A DNA stretch of 36,271 bases from Sphingopyxis sp. (GTDB lineage: Bacteria; Pseudomonadota; Alphaproteobacteria; Sphingomonadales; Sphingomonadaceae), in contig JAGHZY010000038.1 in NCBI GenBank assembly GCA_017745175.1, positions 1 to 36,271 of the forward strand, given 5' to 3'. The position numbers and the translations under genes are program-made. The notes beneath the pieces were generated by a model. It was not told the origin of the DNA, ran no database searches, and saw nothing but the letters and a program-made list of their open reading frames with translations. Shown piece after piece: positions 14,753 through 24,220 of this stretch. The number at the start of each line of letters is the position of its first letter. Within the stretch, counting starts at the first letter, position 1.

Positions 14753-16126
14753 ATGACGAAAAACTGGCAACCGCACAGCTGGCGCTCGCACGAAGCCCGG
14801 CAGCTTCCCTCCTATCGCGACGCCGATGCGCTCGCGGCCGCGGAACGCGAACTCTCGGGTTATCCGCCGCTGGTTTTTGCCGGCGAGGCGCGCGACCTGA
14901 CGAGCGAACTCGGCCGCGTGGCGGAAGGCAAGGCCTTCCTGCTGCAGGGCGGCGATTGCGCCGAGAGCTTTGCCGAATTCCATCCGAACAATATCCGCGA
15001 CACCTTCCGCGTCCTTCTCCAGATGGCGGTCGTGCTGACCTTCGCGTCGAAGATGCCCGTGGTGAAGCTCGGCCGCATGGCGGGGCAGTTCGCCAAGCCG
15101 CGCTCGGCGGACATGGAAGATGTCGATGGCGTGTCGCTGCCGAGCTATCGCGGCGACATCATCAACGACATTGGCTTCGGGGCCGAAGGCCGCGAGCCCG
15201 ACCCGCAGCGCATGGTGAAGGCCTACAACCAGTCGGCGGCGACGCTGAACCTGCTGCGCGCCTTCGCCGGCGGCGGCTATGCGAACCTGCACCAGGTCAA
15301 CGCGTGGACGCACGATTTCATGGACCGCAGCCCGTGGGCGAAAAAATATCAGGAAACCGCGGCGCGGATTTCCGAGGCACTCGCCTTCATGGAAGCGTGC
15401 GGGGTGACCCCCGAAACCGTCCCGCAGATCAAGGGCACCAGCTTTTACACCAGCCACGAGGCGCTGCTGCTTCCCTATGAGCAGGCGCTGACGCGGCAGG
15501 ACAGCCTGACCGGCGGCTGGTACGATACCTCGGGCCACTTCCTGTGGGTCGGCGACCGCACCCGCTTCGAAGGCTCGGCACATATCGAATACCTCCGCGG
15601 TATCGGCAATCCGGTCGGCATGAAGTGCGGGCCGAGCCTCGAGCCCGACGTGCTGCTGCGCCTGCTCGACACGCTGAACCCGAACCATGTCGCCGGCCGC
15701 ATGACGCTGATCACCCGCTACGGCCACGACAAGATCGAGACGCATCTGCCCAAGCTGGTGCGCGCCGTGAAGGAATCGGGCCACCCGGTCGTCTGGTCGT
15801 GCGACCCGATGCACGGCAACGTCATCAAGACGCCCAACGGCTACAAGACGCGCCCGTTCGAGCGCATCCTCGCCGAAGTGCGCGGCTTCTTTGCCGTGCA
15901 CCGCGCGGAAGGCACGCATGGCGGCGGCATCCATATCGAGATGACCGGCCAGAATGTGACCGAATGCACCGGCGGCGCGATGGACGTGACCCAGATGGAC
16001 CTCGCCGACCGCTATCACACGCATTGCGACCCCCGCCTCAACGCGGGGCAGAGCCTCGAACTGGCATTCCTGCTGGCCGAGATGCTCAATCAGGAAATGG
16101 CGGACCGGGCGAAACAGGCGGCATGA
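14753..16126 (+). CDS. Class II 3-deoxy-7-phosphoheptulonate (DAHP) synthase
   Basis: A 457-residue class II DAHP synthase joining erythrose-4-phosphate and phosphoenolpyruvate, the entry step of the shikimate pathway. Diagnostic stretches are [11 protein letters not shown] (metal-ligand Cys69), [16 protein letters not shown] (His ligand), [15 protein letters not shown] (Glu ligand) and HTHCDPRLN (Asp ligand). I use the ATG at 14753, where the conserved WQPHSWR N-terminus begins; an upstream in-frame ATG at 14693 lacks conserved sequence. Class II enzymes are called aroG, aroF or aroA(II) in different organisms, so no symbol is given. Its stop overlaps a small membrane-protein gene. Confidence 0.96.
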   Translation: MTKNWQPHSWRSHEARQLPSYRDADALAAAERELSGYPPLVFAGEARDLTSELGRVAEGKAFLLQGGDCAESFAEFHPNNIRDTFRVLLQMAVVLTFASKMPVVKLGRMAGQFAKPRSADMEDVDGVSLPSYRGDIINDIGFGAEGREPDPQRMVKAYNQSAATLNLLRAFAGGGYANLHQVNAWTHDFMDRSPWAKKYQETAARISEALAFMEACGVTPETVPQIKGTSFYTSHEALLLPYEQALTRQDSLTGGWYDTSGHFLWVGDRTRFEGSAHIEYLRGIGNPVGMKCGPSLEPDVLLRLLDTLNPNHVAGRMTLITRYGHDKIETHLPKLVRAVKESGHPVVWSCDPMHGNVIKTPNGYKTRPFERILAEVRGFFAVHRAEGTHGGGIHIEMTGQNVTECTGGAMDVTQMDLADRYHTHCDPRLNAGQSLELAFLLAEMLNQEMADRAKQAA

Positions 16127-16293
16127 CCGAGCGGCGGATCGTCGTGCGCCATGAGGCGATCCGCAACGGGATCGGTTTCGGCAGCGCGCTGGCGATCGCG
16201 ATCAGCTTTACGACGCACAAATCGGTCCTGTGGGCGATCATCCACGGCATCTTCAGCTGGTTCTACGTCGGTTATTTCGTTCTGACCCGCTGA
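16123..16293 (+). CDS. Small membrane protein coupled to DAHP synthase
   Basis: A 56-residue protein whose ATG overlaps the DAHP synthase stop as ATGA. A basic N-terminus with [16 protein letters not shown] is followed by two hydrophobic stretches (about residues 17-28 and 34-54, the latter [17 protein letters not shown]). It was found by reading the frame directly behind the synthase stop. GC-rich third positions continue through it. I do not recognise a family; the hydrophobicity suggests a small inner-membrane protein, and the overlap suggests it is translated together with the synthase. Confidence 0.65.
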   Translation: MTERRIVVRHEAIRNGIGFGSALAIAISFTTHKSVLWAIIHGIFSWFYVGYFVLTR

Positions 16294-16306
16294 GCGGCGG
16301 GCCGGG

Positions 16307-17809
16307 TTATTTCCCCGGCCAGCTCTTCACATTGGCGAACGCGCGGCCCAGCGCGACGTGAAGGTCGGCATCCTCCGCCGCGCCGCCGAGCGGAATCTTG
16401 TCGGAGAAATTGTCCGCGGCGCTGTGATAGTCACTGCCGAGAAAGGCTTCGAGCAACTTCATGTCCGAAAAGCTGCCGCCGACCATCAGCGAAGTCACGC
16501 CCTTCGCGCCGAGCGCCCAGCCGTCCTGCCGCTGGATGAAGGCATCGGCCTCGCCGTCCTCGTCGAGCTTGCGGCCGAGCTTCGTCGCCGCCTCGCGCAC
16601 GACCGCATCATAGGAAGGCTTGCCGCGGCCGATCGTCGCGACCGGCGTTCCGCGCGGCGAGATCGCGATCGTGTCGACATTGAGCGCCACGGTGATGTCG
16701 GTCAGCGGCACCACCGGATGATCGGCGAAATAATGCGCGCCGAGCAGGCCCTTTTCTTCCGCCGTCGTCGCCATGAAATAGATGTCGCGGTCGGAGCGGA
16801 TACCCGAGCCGAGCCGCTTCGCGACCTCGATCAGCACGGCGATGCCGCTCGCATTGTCGACCGCGCCGTTGCAGATGCGGTCGGCGGCGCCTTCGGGCTC
16901 GCAGATTCCGAGATGGTCCCAATGGCCGAGGAACAGCACCGCCTTGCCGTCGGGCCTGGCACCGGGCAGCCTGGCGATGACATTGTTGCTTGCGAAAGAC
17001 CGCGTCGCCGATTTGGCCGAAAGATCCGCGGTCACCGGCAGCGCGACGCCCCTGTAGCCGGGCGACTTGGCCGCCTCGCGCAGGGCGCCGCCGTCCTGCC
17101 CCGCCTTTTTGAGCAGCGCATCGGCCGCCTCGAGCGACAGGAAGCCGCTGACCGGCGCGCCCGGTTTCGCGCTCGCGAGACGCACGGCCTTGCTGCCCGC
17201 GCTTTCACGCAGCGTCGTCCATGGCACCGCATCGGTCGCGATCACCAGCACAGCGGAAGCGCCCGCATCGGCAAGCATCTGCCGGCGTTCGCGATAGCGC
17301 GGCAATTTTTCGCCAAAGGGGGCATTGTCGAAGAGCATGATCGCGAGTTTACCGCGGACGTCGGCATTCACCTTGCCCGCACCGTCGACGCCATAGCCGA
17401 CGAAGATGGCAGGAAGGTCGGTGAACGAGACCGACGGATCGCGGCCGGTCAGGATGATGCCGTCGTCCTCGATCGCGAAATCGCGCCCTCCCACCTTGAA
17501 CTTCGCCGTGCTGCCGAGCGCCTGCGTTTCGACAAAGGGCACCGGCTGAAGCCACGGCGTCGCGCTGCCCGGGACGGCTTCGAGCCCCGCCTTGGCCCAT
17601 TCGCCGACGATATAGGCGATCGTTCGGTCTTCGCCCTCGGTTCCGGGCGCACGCCCTTCGAATGCGTCGCTCGCCAGCACCCTGATATGGGCGGCAAGCT
17701 CGGCCTCGGTGACGGGTGCGTCCGCCTTGGCGGGCGCAGCCGAGGCGACCGAGGTGACGGAAAGAAGGGCGGCGGCCGCAATGGCGGCGCGGAAGGGATT
17801 ATTCCTCAT
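16307..17809 (-). CDS. M28 family zinc metallopeptidase with PA domain, secreted
   Basis: A 500-residue peptidase of family M28. Residues 1-24 form a signal peptide ending ASA. A PA-type insertion domain spans about residues 130-230. The zinc-binding set is complete: His296 and Asp298 in LGHWDHLG, Asp318 in GAVDNASG, Glu351/Glu352 in ATTAEEKG, Asp379 in LNVDTIA and His462 in DYHSAAD. Such enzymes act as aminopeptidases or related amide hydrolases in the periplasm or outside. The ATG at 17809 opens the signal peptide; the ATG at 17827 is an alternative. Its 3' end is convergent with the small membrane-protein gene. Confidence 0.93.
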   Translation of the reverse strand: MRNNPFRAAIAAAALLSVTSVASAAPAKADAPVTEAELAAHIRVLASDAFEGRAPGTEGEDRTIAYIVGEWAKAGLEAVPGSATPWLQPVPFVETQALGSTAKFKVGGRDFAIEDDGIILTGRDPSVSFTDLPAIFVGYGVDGAGKVNADVRGKLAIMLFDNAPFGEKLPRYRERRQMLADAGASAVLVIATDAVPWTTLRESAGSKAVRLASAKPGAPVSGFLSLEAADALLKKAGQDGGALREAAKSPGYRGVALPVTADLSAKSATRSFASNNVIARLPGARPDGKAVLFLGHWDHLGICEPEGAADRICNGAVDNASGIAVLIEVAKRLGSGIRSDRDIYFMATTAEEKGLLGAHYFADHPVVPLTDITVALNVDTIAISPRGTPVATIGRGKPSYDAVVREAATKLGRKLDEDGEADAFIQRQDGWALGAKGVTSLMVGGSFSDMKLLEAFLGSDYHSAADNFSDKIPLGGAAEDADLHVALGRAFANVKSWPGK

Positions 17810-17874
17810 GGCGCCGCCGCATGGCATCTCCGCCGCGGGCAGGCAAGGCGCGTTCGTCGAACGACGAACGGCGG

Positions 17875-18690
17875 TCAGGCGATCCGCCCGGCACGCTCCA
17901 GCAGCGCCCGCGCCGCCGCCACGTGCATATCCTCGATCATCCGGCCCTCGTGCCGCTGCGCTCCCCCGGTCGCCGCGGCGACAAGCGCCTCGGCCGCCGC
18001 AATCTCGCGCGGCGAGGGTGCAAAGGCCGCGTTGCACGGATCGACCTGCGACGGGTGGATCAGCGTCTTGCCGTCGAAGCCGAGCCGCCGTCCTTCCGCC
18101 GCCTCAGCCGCGAAGCCTGCACCATCGTCGATCACATTATATACGCCGTCGAAACCCCACACCCCGCCGGCGCGCGCCGCGAGTATGATCGCCTGGATCG
18201 CATGGCTCATCGCACCGCGATCCATACCGTCCGGCAGCTTCAGCTCGTACGCAAGGTCGTTGAGTCCCGCGATCAGGCCCGCAACGGCCGGATCGGCGGC
18301 GATGTCGCGCGCAGCGTAGATGGCGGCCGGCGTCTCGATCATCGCGAGGATCGGCAGACCGAGGCCTCGCGCGAGTTCGAGATCGGTGATCGCATCGACC
18401 TTGGGCAGCACCAGGGCATCGAGCGGGAGGCCAGCGACGGCGTTGATATCCGCGGCCCGGTGCTCGCTGCCTGCACCGTTGATGCGCACGGCGACACGCT
18501 TGCCCGGATAGCCCGCCGTCACCGCCGCACGCATGGCCTCGCGCGCCTCTGCCTTGCGGTCGGACGGCACCGCATCCTCGAGGTCGATGATCAGCATGTC
18601 GGCCGAGAGCCCGCCCGCCTTTTCGAGCGCGCGCGCATTGGAGCCGGGAACATAGAGCAGCGAGCGCGGCGGATAGTCGTTTGGGGTCAT
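17875..18690 (-). CDS. HpcH/HpaI aldolase/citrate lyase family protein (CitE-like CoA ester lyase)
   Basis: A 271-residue TIM-barrel protein of the CitE/HpcH/HpaI family. It starts RSLLYVPGSNARALEKAGG and has the metal and phosphate regions LIIDLEDAVP, VRINGAGSEH, VLPKVD and AMIETPAAI; FDGKTLIHPSQ is the C-terminal family mark. Stand-alone CitE-like proteins split or form (S)-malyl- or citramalyl-CoA; no CitD/CitF partner is present, so it is not a citrate lyase complex subunit. The start at 18690 was chosen because upstream codons overlap the divergent gene's promoter. The exact CoA ester is unknown. Confidence 0.9.
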   Translation of the reverse strand: MTPNDYPPRSLLYVPGSNARALEKAGGLSADMLIIDLEDAVPSDRKAEAREAMRAAVTAGYPGKRVAVRINGAGSEHRAADINAVAGLPLDALVLPKVDAITDLELARGLGLPILAMIETPAAIYAARDIAADPAVAGLIAGLNDLAYELKLPDGMDRGAMSHAIQAIILAARAGGVWGFDGVYNVIDDGAGFAAEAAEGRRLGFDGKTLIHPSQVDPCNAAFAPSPREIAAAEALVAAATGGAQRHEGRMIEDMHVAAARALLERAGRIA

Positions 18691-18773
18691 GCGCTTTTCT
18701 GTGGCGCAACCCTGCCATTGCCGCAATAAGGAAGCGGGTTTGCAAAGACGCAATTTTGCAGAGGGGATGATCG

Positions 18774-19688
18774 ATGGAATTCGCACTTGCACTGGTGGTT
18801 CTGGCGCTGGTGTTCCTGCTCTGGGCGCTGACCCCCGTGCGGCAGGGCTATGCCTATACGATCGAACGCTTCGGTCGCTTCACCCATACCGCGCAGCCCG
18901 GGCTGAACTTCATCATGCCGATCTTCGACCGCGTCGGTCGCAAGGTGAACATGATGGAGCAGGTGCTCGACATTCCGGGCCAGGAAATCATCACCAAGGA
19001 CAATGCGATGGTCGCGGTCGACGGCGTCGTCTTTTTCCAGGTGCTCGACGCCGCGAAGGCCGCCTATGAAGTCAGCGACCTGTATCTGGCGATCATGAAC
19101 CTGACGACCACGAACCTGCGCACCGTGATGGGCTCGATGGATCTCGACGAAACGCTGTCGAAGCGCGACGAGATCAACACCCGCCTGCTGCACGTCGTCG
19201 ACGATGCGACGACGCCGTGGGGCGTCAAGATCACCCGCGTCGAGATCAAGGACATCCGCCCGCCCGCCGACATTTCGAACGCGATGGCGCGGCAGATGAA
19301 GGCCGAGCGCGAAAAGCGCGCGAACATCCTCGAGGCCGAGGGCATGCGCGCGTCGGAAATCCTGCGCGCCGAGGGCGAGAAGCAGGGCCAGATCCTGCAG
19401 GCCGAGGGCCGCCGCGAAGCCGCCTTCCGCGACGCCGAGGCGCGCGAGCGCGAGGCCGAGGCAGAAGCCAAGGCGACGCAGATGGTTTCCGACGCGATCG
19501 CGGGCGGCAACGCGCAGGCGATCAATTACTTCATCGCGCAGAAATATGTCGAGGCGGTCAGCCAGTTCGCAACCAGCCCGAACGCGAAGACAATCCTGTT
19601 CCCCGTCGAGGCGACGCAGCTGATCGGCACGCTCGGCGGGATCGGCGAACTCGCGCGCGACGCACTCGAACGCAAGTCGGGAGGCTGA
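18774..19688 (+). CDS. SPFH/band 7 protein, QmcA/paraslipin type
   Basis: A 304-residue SPFH-domain protein. An N-terminal membrane anchor (about residues 2-18) is followed by the SPFH domain starting [14 protein letters not shown] and a long alanine- and glutamate-rich coiled coil (about 178-235) made of AEGxR and AEGEKQGQI repeats. Paraslipins form oligomeric rings at the inner membrane and are paired with NfeD proteins. The next gene, 1 base after this stop, is an NfeD protein, as expected. A GAGGGG ribosome binding site lies about 10 bases upstream of the ATG. Confidence 0.93.
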   Translation: MEFALALVVLALVFLLWALTPVRQGYAYTIERFGRFTHTAQPGLNFIMPIFDRVGRKVNMMEQVLDIPGQEIITKDNAMVAVDGVVFFQVLDAAKAAYEVSDLYLAIMNLTTTNLRTVMGSMDLDETLSKRDEINTRLLHVVDDATTPWGVKITRVEIKDIRPPADISNAMARQMKAEREKRANILEAEGMRASEILRAEGEKQGQILQAEGRREAAFRDAEAREREAEAEAKATQMVSDAIAGGNAQAINYFIAQKYVEAVSQFATSPNAKTILFPVEATQLIGTLGGIGELARDALERKSGG

Positions 19689-19689
19689 C

Positions 19690-20136
19690 ATGCCCGAATG
19701 GCTGACGAACATGGAACCGCATTGGGCGTGGCTGTCGCTCGGCGTGCTGCTCGCCGCCGCCGAGATCGTCGCGCCGGGTTTCTTCCTGATCTGGCTGGGC
19801 GCCGCCGCGATTGTAACCGGGGCGATCGCATGGATCGTCCCGCTGACCATTTCCGTACAACTCGGCGTCTTCGCCATATTGTCGTTCATCGCGCTCTATG
19901 GCGCGCGCCGCTGGCTGAAGGCGAACCCGATCACCACCACCGACCCGCACCTCAACCAGCGCGGCGGCCGGCTGATCGGTGAAGTGCTGACGGTGACCAG
20001 GGCGATCGAGGACGGGCGCGGCCGCGCAAAGGTCGGCGACGGCGAGTGGCCGGTGCGCGGACCTGATGCAGCCGAGGGCAGCAAGGTCCGTGTCGTCAGC
20101 GCCGACGGCGGCGTGCTGGTGGTCGAGGCGGTCTAG
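19690..20136 (+). CDS. NfeD family protein (short form)
   Basis: A 148-residue short NfeD. Three hydrophobic segments (about residues 11-30, 33-50 and 55-70) precede a C-terminal OB-fold domain from about residue 90 with LIGEVLTVTRAIEDGRGRAKVGDGEWPVRG and GSKVRVVSADGGVLVVE. Short NfeD proteins lack the serine protease half and act as partners of SPFH proteins. It follows the paraslipin gene by a single base, so the two form one unit that probably organises a membrane microdomain or protein quality control at the inner membrane. Confidence 0.92.
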   Translation: MPEWLTNMEPHWAWLSLGVLLAAAEIVAPGFFLIWLGAAAIVTGAIAWIVPLTISVQLGVFAILSFIALYGARRWLKANPITTTDPHLNQRGGRLIGEVLTVTRAIEDGRGRAKVGDGEWPVRGPDAAEGSKVRVVSADGGVLVVEAV

Positions 20137-20148
20137 CCGCCTTCTCGT

Positions 20149-20178
20149 TTCGGCCATCCCTGCGAAGGCCGGAATGAC
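20149..20178. repeat. Short palindromic intergenic element between nfeD-like and GNAT genes
   Basis: CGGCC (20151-20155) and GGCCG (20167-20171) flank TGCGAA-type sequence, followed by GAATGACGA. It resembles one unit of the dispersed palindromic repeats around GCGAAGGCCGG and ATGACG common in alphaproteobacterial intergenic regions. It lies between two convergent genes and may help end transcription. Confidence 0.4.
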
Positions 20179-20193
20179 GATAGACAACAGACG

Positions 20194-20724
20194 CTAACCA
20201 CCGCGCGGGCGCGCATAGATCGCGACCACATGCCCCGACGCATCGCTGTCGCCGAGCCGGCGAAAGCCCAGTTTCGCCGACACGCGCTCCGACGCGTCGT
20301 TGCCAGGATCGATGATGCAGCGCACTTCCGCTGCATCAAGGTTGGCGTCGGCCCAGCCGAGCGCCGCGGTCATCGCCTCGGTCGCATGGCCGGCGCCCCA
20401 ATGATCGGCGTCGAACGCCCAGCCCGCCTCGGGAAAGCCCTCGAGTTCGGGGATGCCCCGGCCGAAATAGCTCAGCCCCCCCATGCCGATCAGCGCGTCG
20501 CTCGCCCGGTCGGCGAAGACCCAGTAGCCGAACCCCATCACCGGCCACAGCCCCGCCGAGCTCAGAAACTTGCCCCAGCTGACGTCGGGCGCGCGCGGTT
20601 CGCCGCCAATGAAACGCGTGACGCGTTCGTCGGCCCACATCGCGATATGCGTGTCCTTGTCGGCGAAGCGCCCCGGACGGAGACGCAGACGGGCGGTTTC
20701 GATGACGGGTGCGATGCTGAACAT
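20194..20724 (-). CDS. GNAT family N-acetyltransferase (RimJ/RimL-like)
   Basis: A 176-residue acetyltransferase of the GNAT_3 group (RimJ/RimL-like). It opens IETARLRLRPGRFAD, contains GMGGLSYFGRG and the acetyl-CoA loop region GWAFDADHWGAGHATEAM and ends with NDASERVSAKLGFRRLGD, all typical. The substrate, a protein N-terminus or small amine, cannot be told. The ATG at 20724 starts the conserved domain; the open frame extends 108 codons upstream over the neighbouring gene without conserved sequence. It is the downstream partner of the methyltransferase-like gene. Confidence 0.92.
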   Translation of the reverse strand: MFSIAPVIETARLRLRPGRFADKDTHIAMWADERVTRFIGGEPRAPDVSWGKFLSSAGLWPVMGFGYWVFADRASDALIGMGGLSYFGRGIPELEGFPEAGWAFDADHWGAGHATEAMTAALGWADANLDAAEVRCIIDPGNDASERVSAKLGFRRLGDSDASGHVVAIYARPRGG

Positions 20725-20756
20725 GGGCGCGGATGTGCCAAGGCACGCCCGGATGG

Positions 20757-21317
20757 TCAATCCGGGTCCAGATAATAGTCGAAAAGATCGTGAAGCACGG
20801 CCTTGCCGTCGACCTGCTGCTTCGCGCGCAACACCGCGAGCGTGTCGACGCGCATCAGCACGTCGGCGTGGCGCAATATGGTGTGATATTGCGGCCGGTC
20901 GTTGAAATCGTGAAAGAGGAAGATGCAGTCGGGCTTGCAGTGGATGATGGCCTGCAACAGGCACGCGACGCGAAAGCGCCCGTCGATCAGCACCGCGTCG
21001 GGGCTGCCGCCGACGACGCGCCAGATATGCGTATGATATCGCGGCCAATCGCGGAGCCGGCTCTCATCCGCGGGATAGCCCCATTCGACGACGGGCCCTA
21101 TGTCGATGTGGACGGGAGTAAAATCGACCGCATGGCGCGTGACTTCCGCATGGACCCTCGTGAGCCAGCCGGGATTGCTGTCGACGCTGACGATCTTGCG
21201 GACCTGCCGCGCGGCAACCACGGTGCTGCCGCCGCTCCCGAATTCGAGCAGGGAGGAAAGCCCTGCAAGTTGCAGCTCGAACTGCGTGACTTCGGCATCG
21301 GTCATATGTGGTTGCAT
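20757..21317 (-). CDS. Class I SAM-dependent methyltransferase-like protein
   Basis: A 186-residue protein with a Rossmann-like motif LLEFGSGGSTVVAA (about residues 23-36) followed by a strand ending KIVSVDSNPGWL, the usual motif I plus acidic loop of class I methyltransferases. DAVLIDGRFR and IFLFHDFNDR continue the fold. Catalytic or substrate residues are not recognisable, so methyl transfer is inferred from the fold only. The ATG at 21317 has a strong GGAGGGG ribosome binding site directly upstream; the open frame's TTG at 21335 lies before that site and is rejected. Confidence 0.75.
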   Translation of the reverse strand: MQPHMTDAEVTQFELQLAGLSSLLEFGSGGSTVVAARQVRKIVSVDSNPGWLTRVHAEVTRHAVDFTPVHIDIGPVVEWGYPADESRLRDWPRYHTHIWRVVGGSPDAVLIDGRFRVACLLQAIIHCKPDCIFLFHDFNDRPQYHTILRHADVLMRVDTLAVLRAKQQVDGKAVLHDLFDYYLDPD

Positions 21318-21457
21318 GGTCCCCTCCACCCGCAAGGGGATATGAGACCGCGCGCGCCACGTCCAGCGGGCTCGAAACAGGGGCCCTCGCGAAGACGGGG
21401 CCCGGCGCCTGGAGGGGAGAGGGAGATGCGCCGGTGCCCCGCCCGCGCGGGGGCGGG

Positions 21458-22357
21458 TCAGGCCGCCGCGGCGGCCGGACCGGGATTCGACGAATGTGCC
21501 GGCATGATCGCGTCGGCATAATCGCTTTCATATTTCCGGATCAGCATCCGGTCGTCGTGGTTCCACGGGTGGAAACCCGGCATGAAATAGGAAAGCCAGG
21601 GGAGGAAACTCTTGCGCAACACCCCCGGCGTGCCGAGCAGATACCACCAGATGCGCGCCGTGACGCGCCAGCCGGTGAGGCCGTCCTGCCGCAGCAGTGC
21701 CTTCATGCCCTTCACCCGCTTCGGCCAGAAACGCGTGGTGACGAGGATCATCATCAGCGACTTGGCGCGCCAGCGCCTGAAGCGGCTCCAGTCCTTCGTC
21801 GCATGGAGCCAGGTGTCATAGGCGACGCCCTTGTGCTCGATCTCCTCGATCGCGTGCCATTTCCACAAGGCCGCCCATTCGCGCTCGGCGCCCGCGTACA
21901 TCCTTGGATCCTTCAGCATCACGGCCGCCATCATCGCGGTATAATGTTCGAGCGCAATCGTCGCCATCAGGTTGACGATCTGCGGGCGTGTCCTGATCAG
22001 GTCGAGGACCTGATTCACATCGTCCTCGAGTTCCGAAAGGTCATAGCCGGCCTCGGCCGCCTTCCTGTTGAACACGACATGTTCGCGGCTGTGAATCACT
22101 TCCTGCTGGGTGAAGGCGCGGATTTCACGCGCCAGCTTGTCGGGAACGCCGTCACGGTGCGCCTTCACCGCCTCGATGAACATCGCCTCGCCGCGCGGAA
22201 AGGTAACCGACAGCGCAGTGTGGAACGCCGATGCGATCGGGTCGCCGTTGAGCCACCAGCGGCCCTGCCGGTCGTCGCGACCGAAGCGCACGTCGCGCGG
22301 AGTAATCGACAGATCCTGCGGGGTGGGAGACCGGGAAAGGCTGGACATATGGCTCAT
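21458..22357 (-). CDS. PF10118 family protein (called metal-dependent hydrolase); probable ferritin-like di-iron protein
   Basis: A 299-residue PF10118 family member, usually named metal-dependent hydrolase without proven activity. The residues that I can align by pattern are Glu57, Glu86-x2-His89, Glu137 and Glu172-x2-His175, a full E / ExxH / E / ExxH di-iron set on four helices. The spacings of 29, 51 and 35 residues are close to COQ7/CLK-1. I therefore infer an oxygen-activating di-iron enzyme rather than a hydrolase. The C-terminal half has amphipathic segments such as WWYLLGTPGVLRKSFLPWLSYFMPGF that may touch a membrane. It is divergent from a TetR gene 47 bases away and shares its operator. 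The ATG at 22348 is an alternative start. Confidence 0.82.
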   Translation of the reverse strand: MSHMSSLSRSPTPQDLSITPRDVRFGRDDRQGRWWLNGDPIASAFHTALSVTFPRGEAMFIEAVKAHRDGVPDKLAREIRAFTQQEVIHSREHVVFNRKAAEAGYDLSELEDDVNQVLDLIRTRPQIVNLMATIALEHYTAMMAAVMLKDPRMYAGAEREWAALWKWHAIEEIEHKGVAYDTWLHATKDWSRFRRWRAKSLMMILVTTRFWPKRVKGMKALLRQDGLTGWRVTARIWWYLLGTPGVLRKSFLPWLSYFMPGFHPWNHDDRMLIRKYESDYADAIMPAHSSNPGPAAAAA

Positions 22358-22382
22358 ACCGTCGAAAAGAAGCGATGGGGCA

Positions 22383-22414
22383 GCAATAGGGTTTACTTAC
22401 ATATATGTCAATAG
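22383..22414. promoter_or_regulatory. Promoter with TetR-type operator, site 2 (PF10118 / TetR gap)
   Basis: On the minus strand TTGACA (22406-22411) and TATTGC (22383-22388), 17 bases apart, form a good promoter for the PF10118 gene. ACATATATGT (22399-22408) is a perfect palindrome; the wider TTACAT / ATGTCA arms (22397-22410) have one mismatch. The 22 bases 22393-22414 match site 1 at 4742-4763 in 20 positions, with the -35 box in the same place and orientation. The TetR ATG (22405) lies inside the site, which would also allow autorepression. Confidence 0.65.
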
Positions 22415-22992
22415 TGAAGAAGCGTCTGAGTCCTGAGGAAAGCCGTTCGGCGGCGCTTGAGGCTGCGCGCCAGATCCTGATCGAAAGCGGTCCGCAGGCC
22501 GTGACCCTGAAGGCGGTCGCGGCGCGCGTCGACCGCACGCACGCGAATTTGCTCCATCATTTCGGCAGCGCGGCGGGGCTGCAACACGCGCTCATCGAGA
22601 AGATGGCGTCGTTCATCACCACGACGATCCGCGAAACGGTGTTCCGCCAGCGCGCCGGCGACCAGAATCCTCGTGAAGTCGTCGACCTCGCGTTCGACGC
22701 CTTCGATACCGGCGGCGCGGGGGCGCTCGCGAGCTGGATGATCCTGTCGGGCAACGAAAATGCGCTCGATCCGATCCTGAAAGCCATTCACGACCTCGTC
22801 GAGGAATTGCGCGAGGATCATAGCGAAGACGAGGCACCGATCGAGGACGAGACGATGCAACTTGTCCTGATGGCACTCGGCGATGCGCTGTTCGGCGGTC
22901 CGCTGTCGCGCGCGCTCGGCGTCCCGCGCAGCCGGGCGCGCGAAATCGCGCTCGAATCGATGCTGGCGCACGGGATCGGCAGGCGTGGCTGA
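22405..22992 (+). CDS. TetR/AcrR family transcriptional regulator
   Basis: A 195-residue TetR-family regulator. The DNA-binding domain covers about residues 10-60: RSAALEAARQILIESGP, then VTLKAVAARVDRTHANLLHHFGS, the helix-turn-helix, with HHFGS in the usual YYHFxS position. The ligand domain (about 70-195) contains ASWMILSGNENALDPILKAI. No strong ribosome binding site precedes the ATG at 22405; AGGG is 13 bases away, so weak or leaderless translation, or a GTG start at 22414, should be considered. It probably represses itself, the PF10118 gene and, through site 1, the COQ4-family gene. The ligand is unknown. Confidence 0.9.
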   Translation: MSIVKKRLSPEESRSAALEAARQILIESGPQAVTLKAVAARVDRTHANLLHHFGSAAGLQHALIEKMASFITTTIRETVFRQRAGDQNPREVVDLAFDAFDTGGAGALASWMILSGNENALDPILKAIHDLVEELREDHSEDEAPIEDETMQLVLMALGDALFGGPLSRALGVPRSRAREIALESMLAHGIGRRG

Positions 22993-23045
22993 ACGGGTCG
23001 CCCTCCCCGCAGAGGAGCAGGCCGCCACCGATACCGCGCGAGGTT

Positions 23046-23077
23046 GCCGTTTCCCTCCGTCTTCGCAGGGCGACGGC
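23046..23077 (+). terminator. Imperfect hairpin after the TetR gene
   Basis: GCCGT and CCCT on the left (23046-23056) pair with AGGG and ACGGC on the right (23067-23077) around a 10-base loop with one internal mismatch of two bases. It lies between the TetR stop and obgE and may end TetR transcription. No T-run follows, so this is weak. Confidence 0.3.
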
Positions 23078-23088
23078 CTAGCCAAATC

Positions 23089-24163
<1,075 letters not shown>

Positions 24164-24220
24164 GCCCGCACCGCCGCAGCCGCTCGCCGACGGCGCGGGC
24201 GCGGAAAACCCGTGGCGCGC

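Noticed and set aside
16358..18319. Open frame of 653 codons on the plus strand
   Set aside because: Antisense to the M28 peptidase and CitE-like genes, both of which have complete catalytic motifs.
17875..18690. Citrate lyase beta subunit
   Set aside because: No citD, citF or citC neighbours; stand-alone CitE-like proteins act on other CoA esters.
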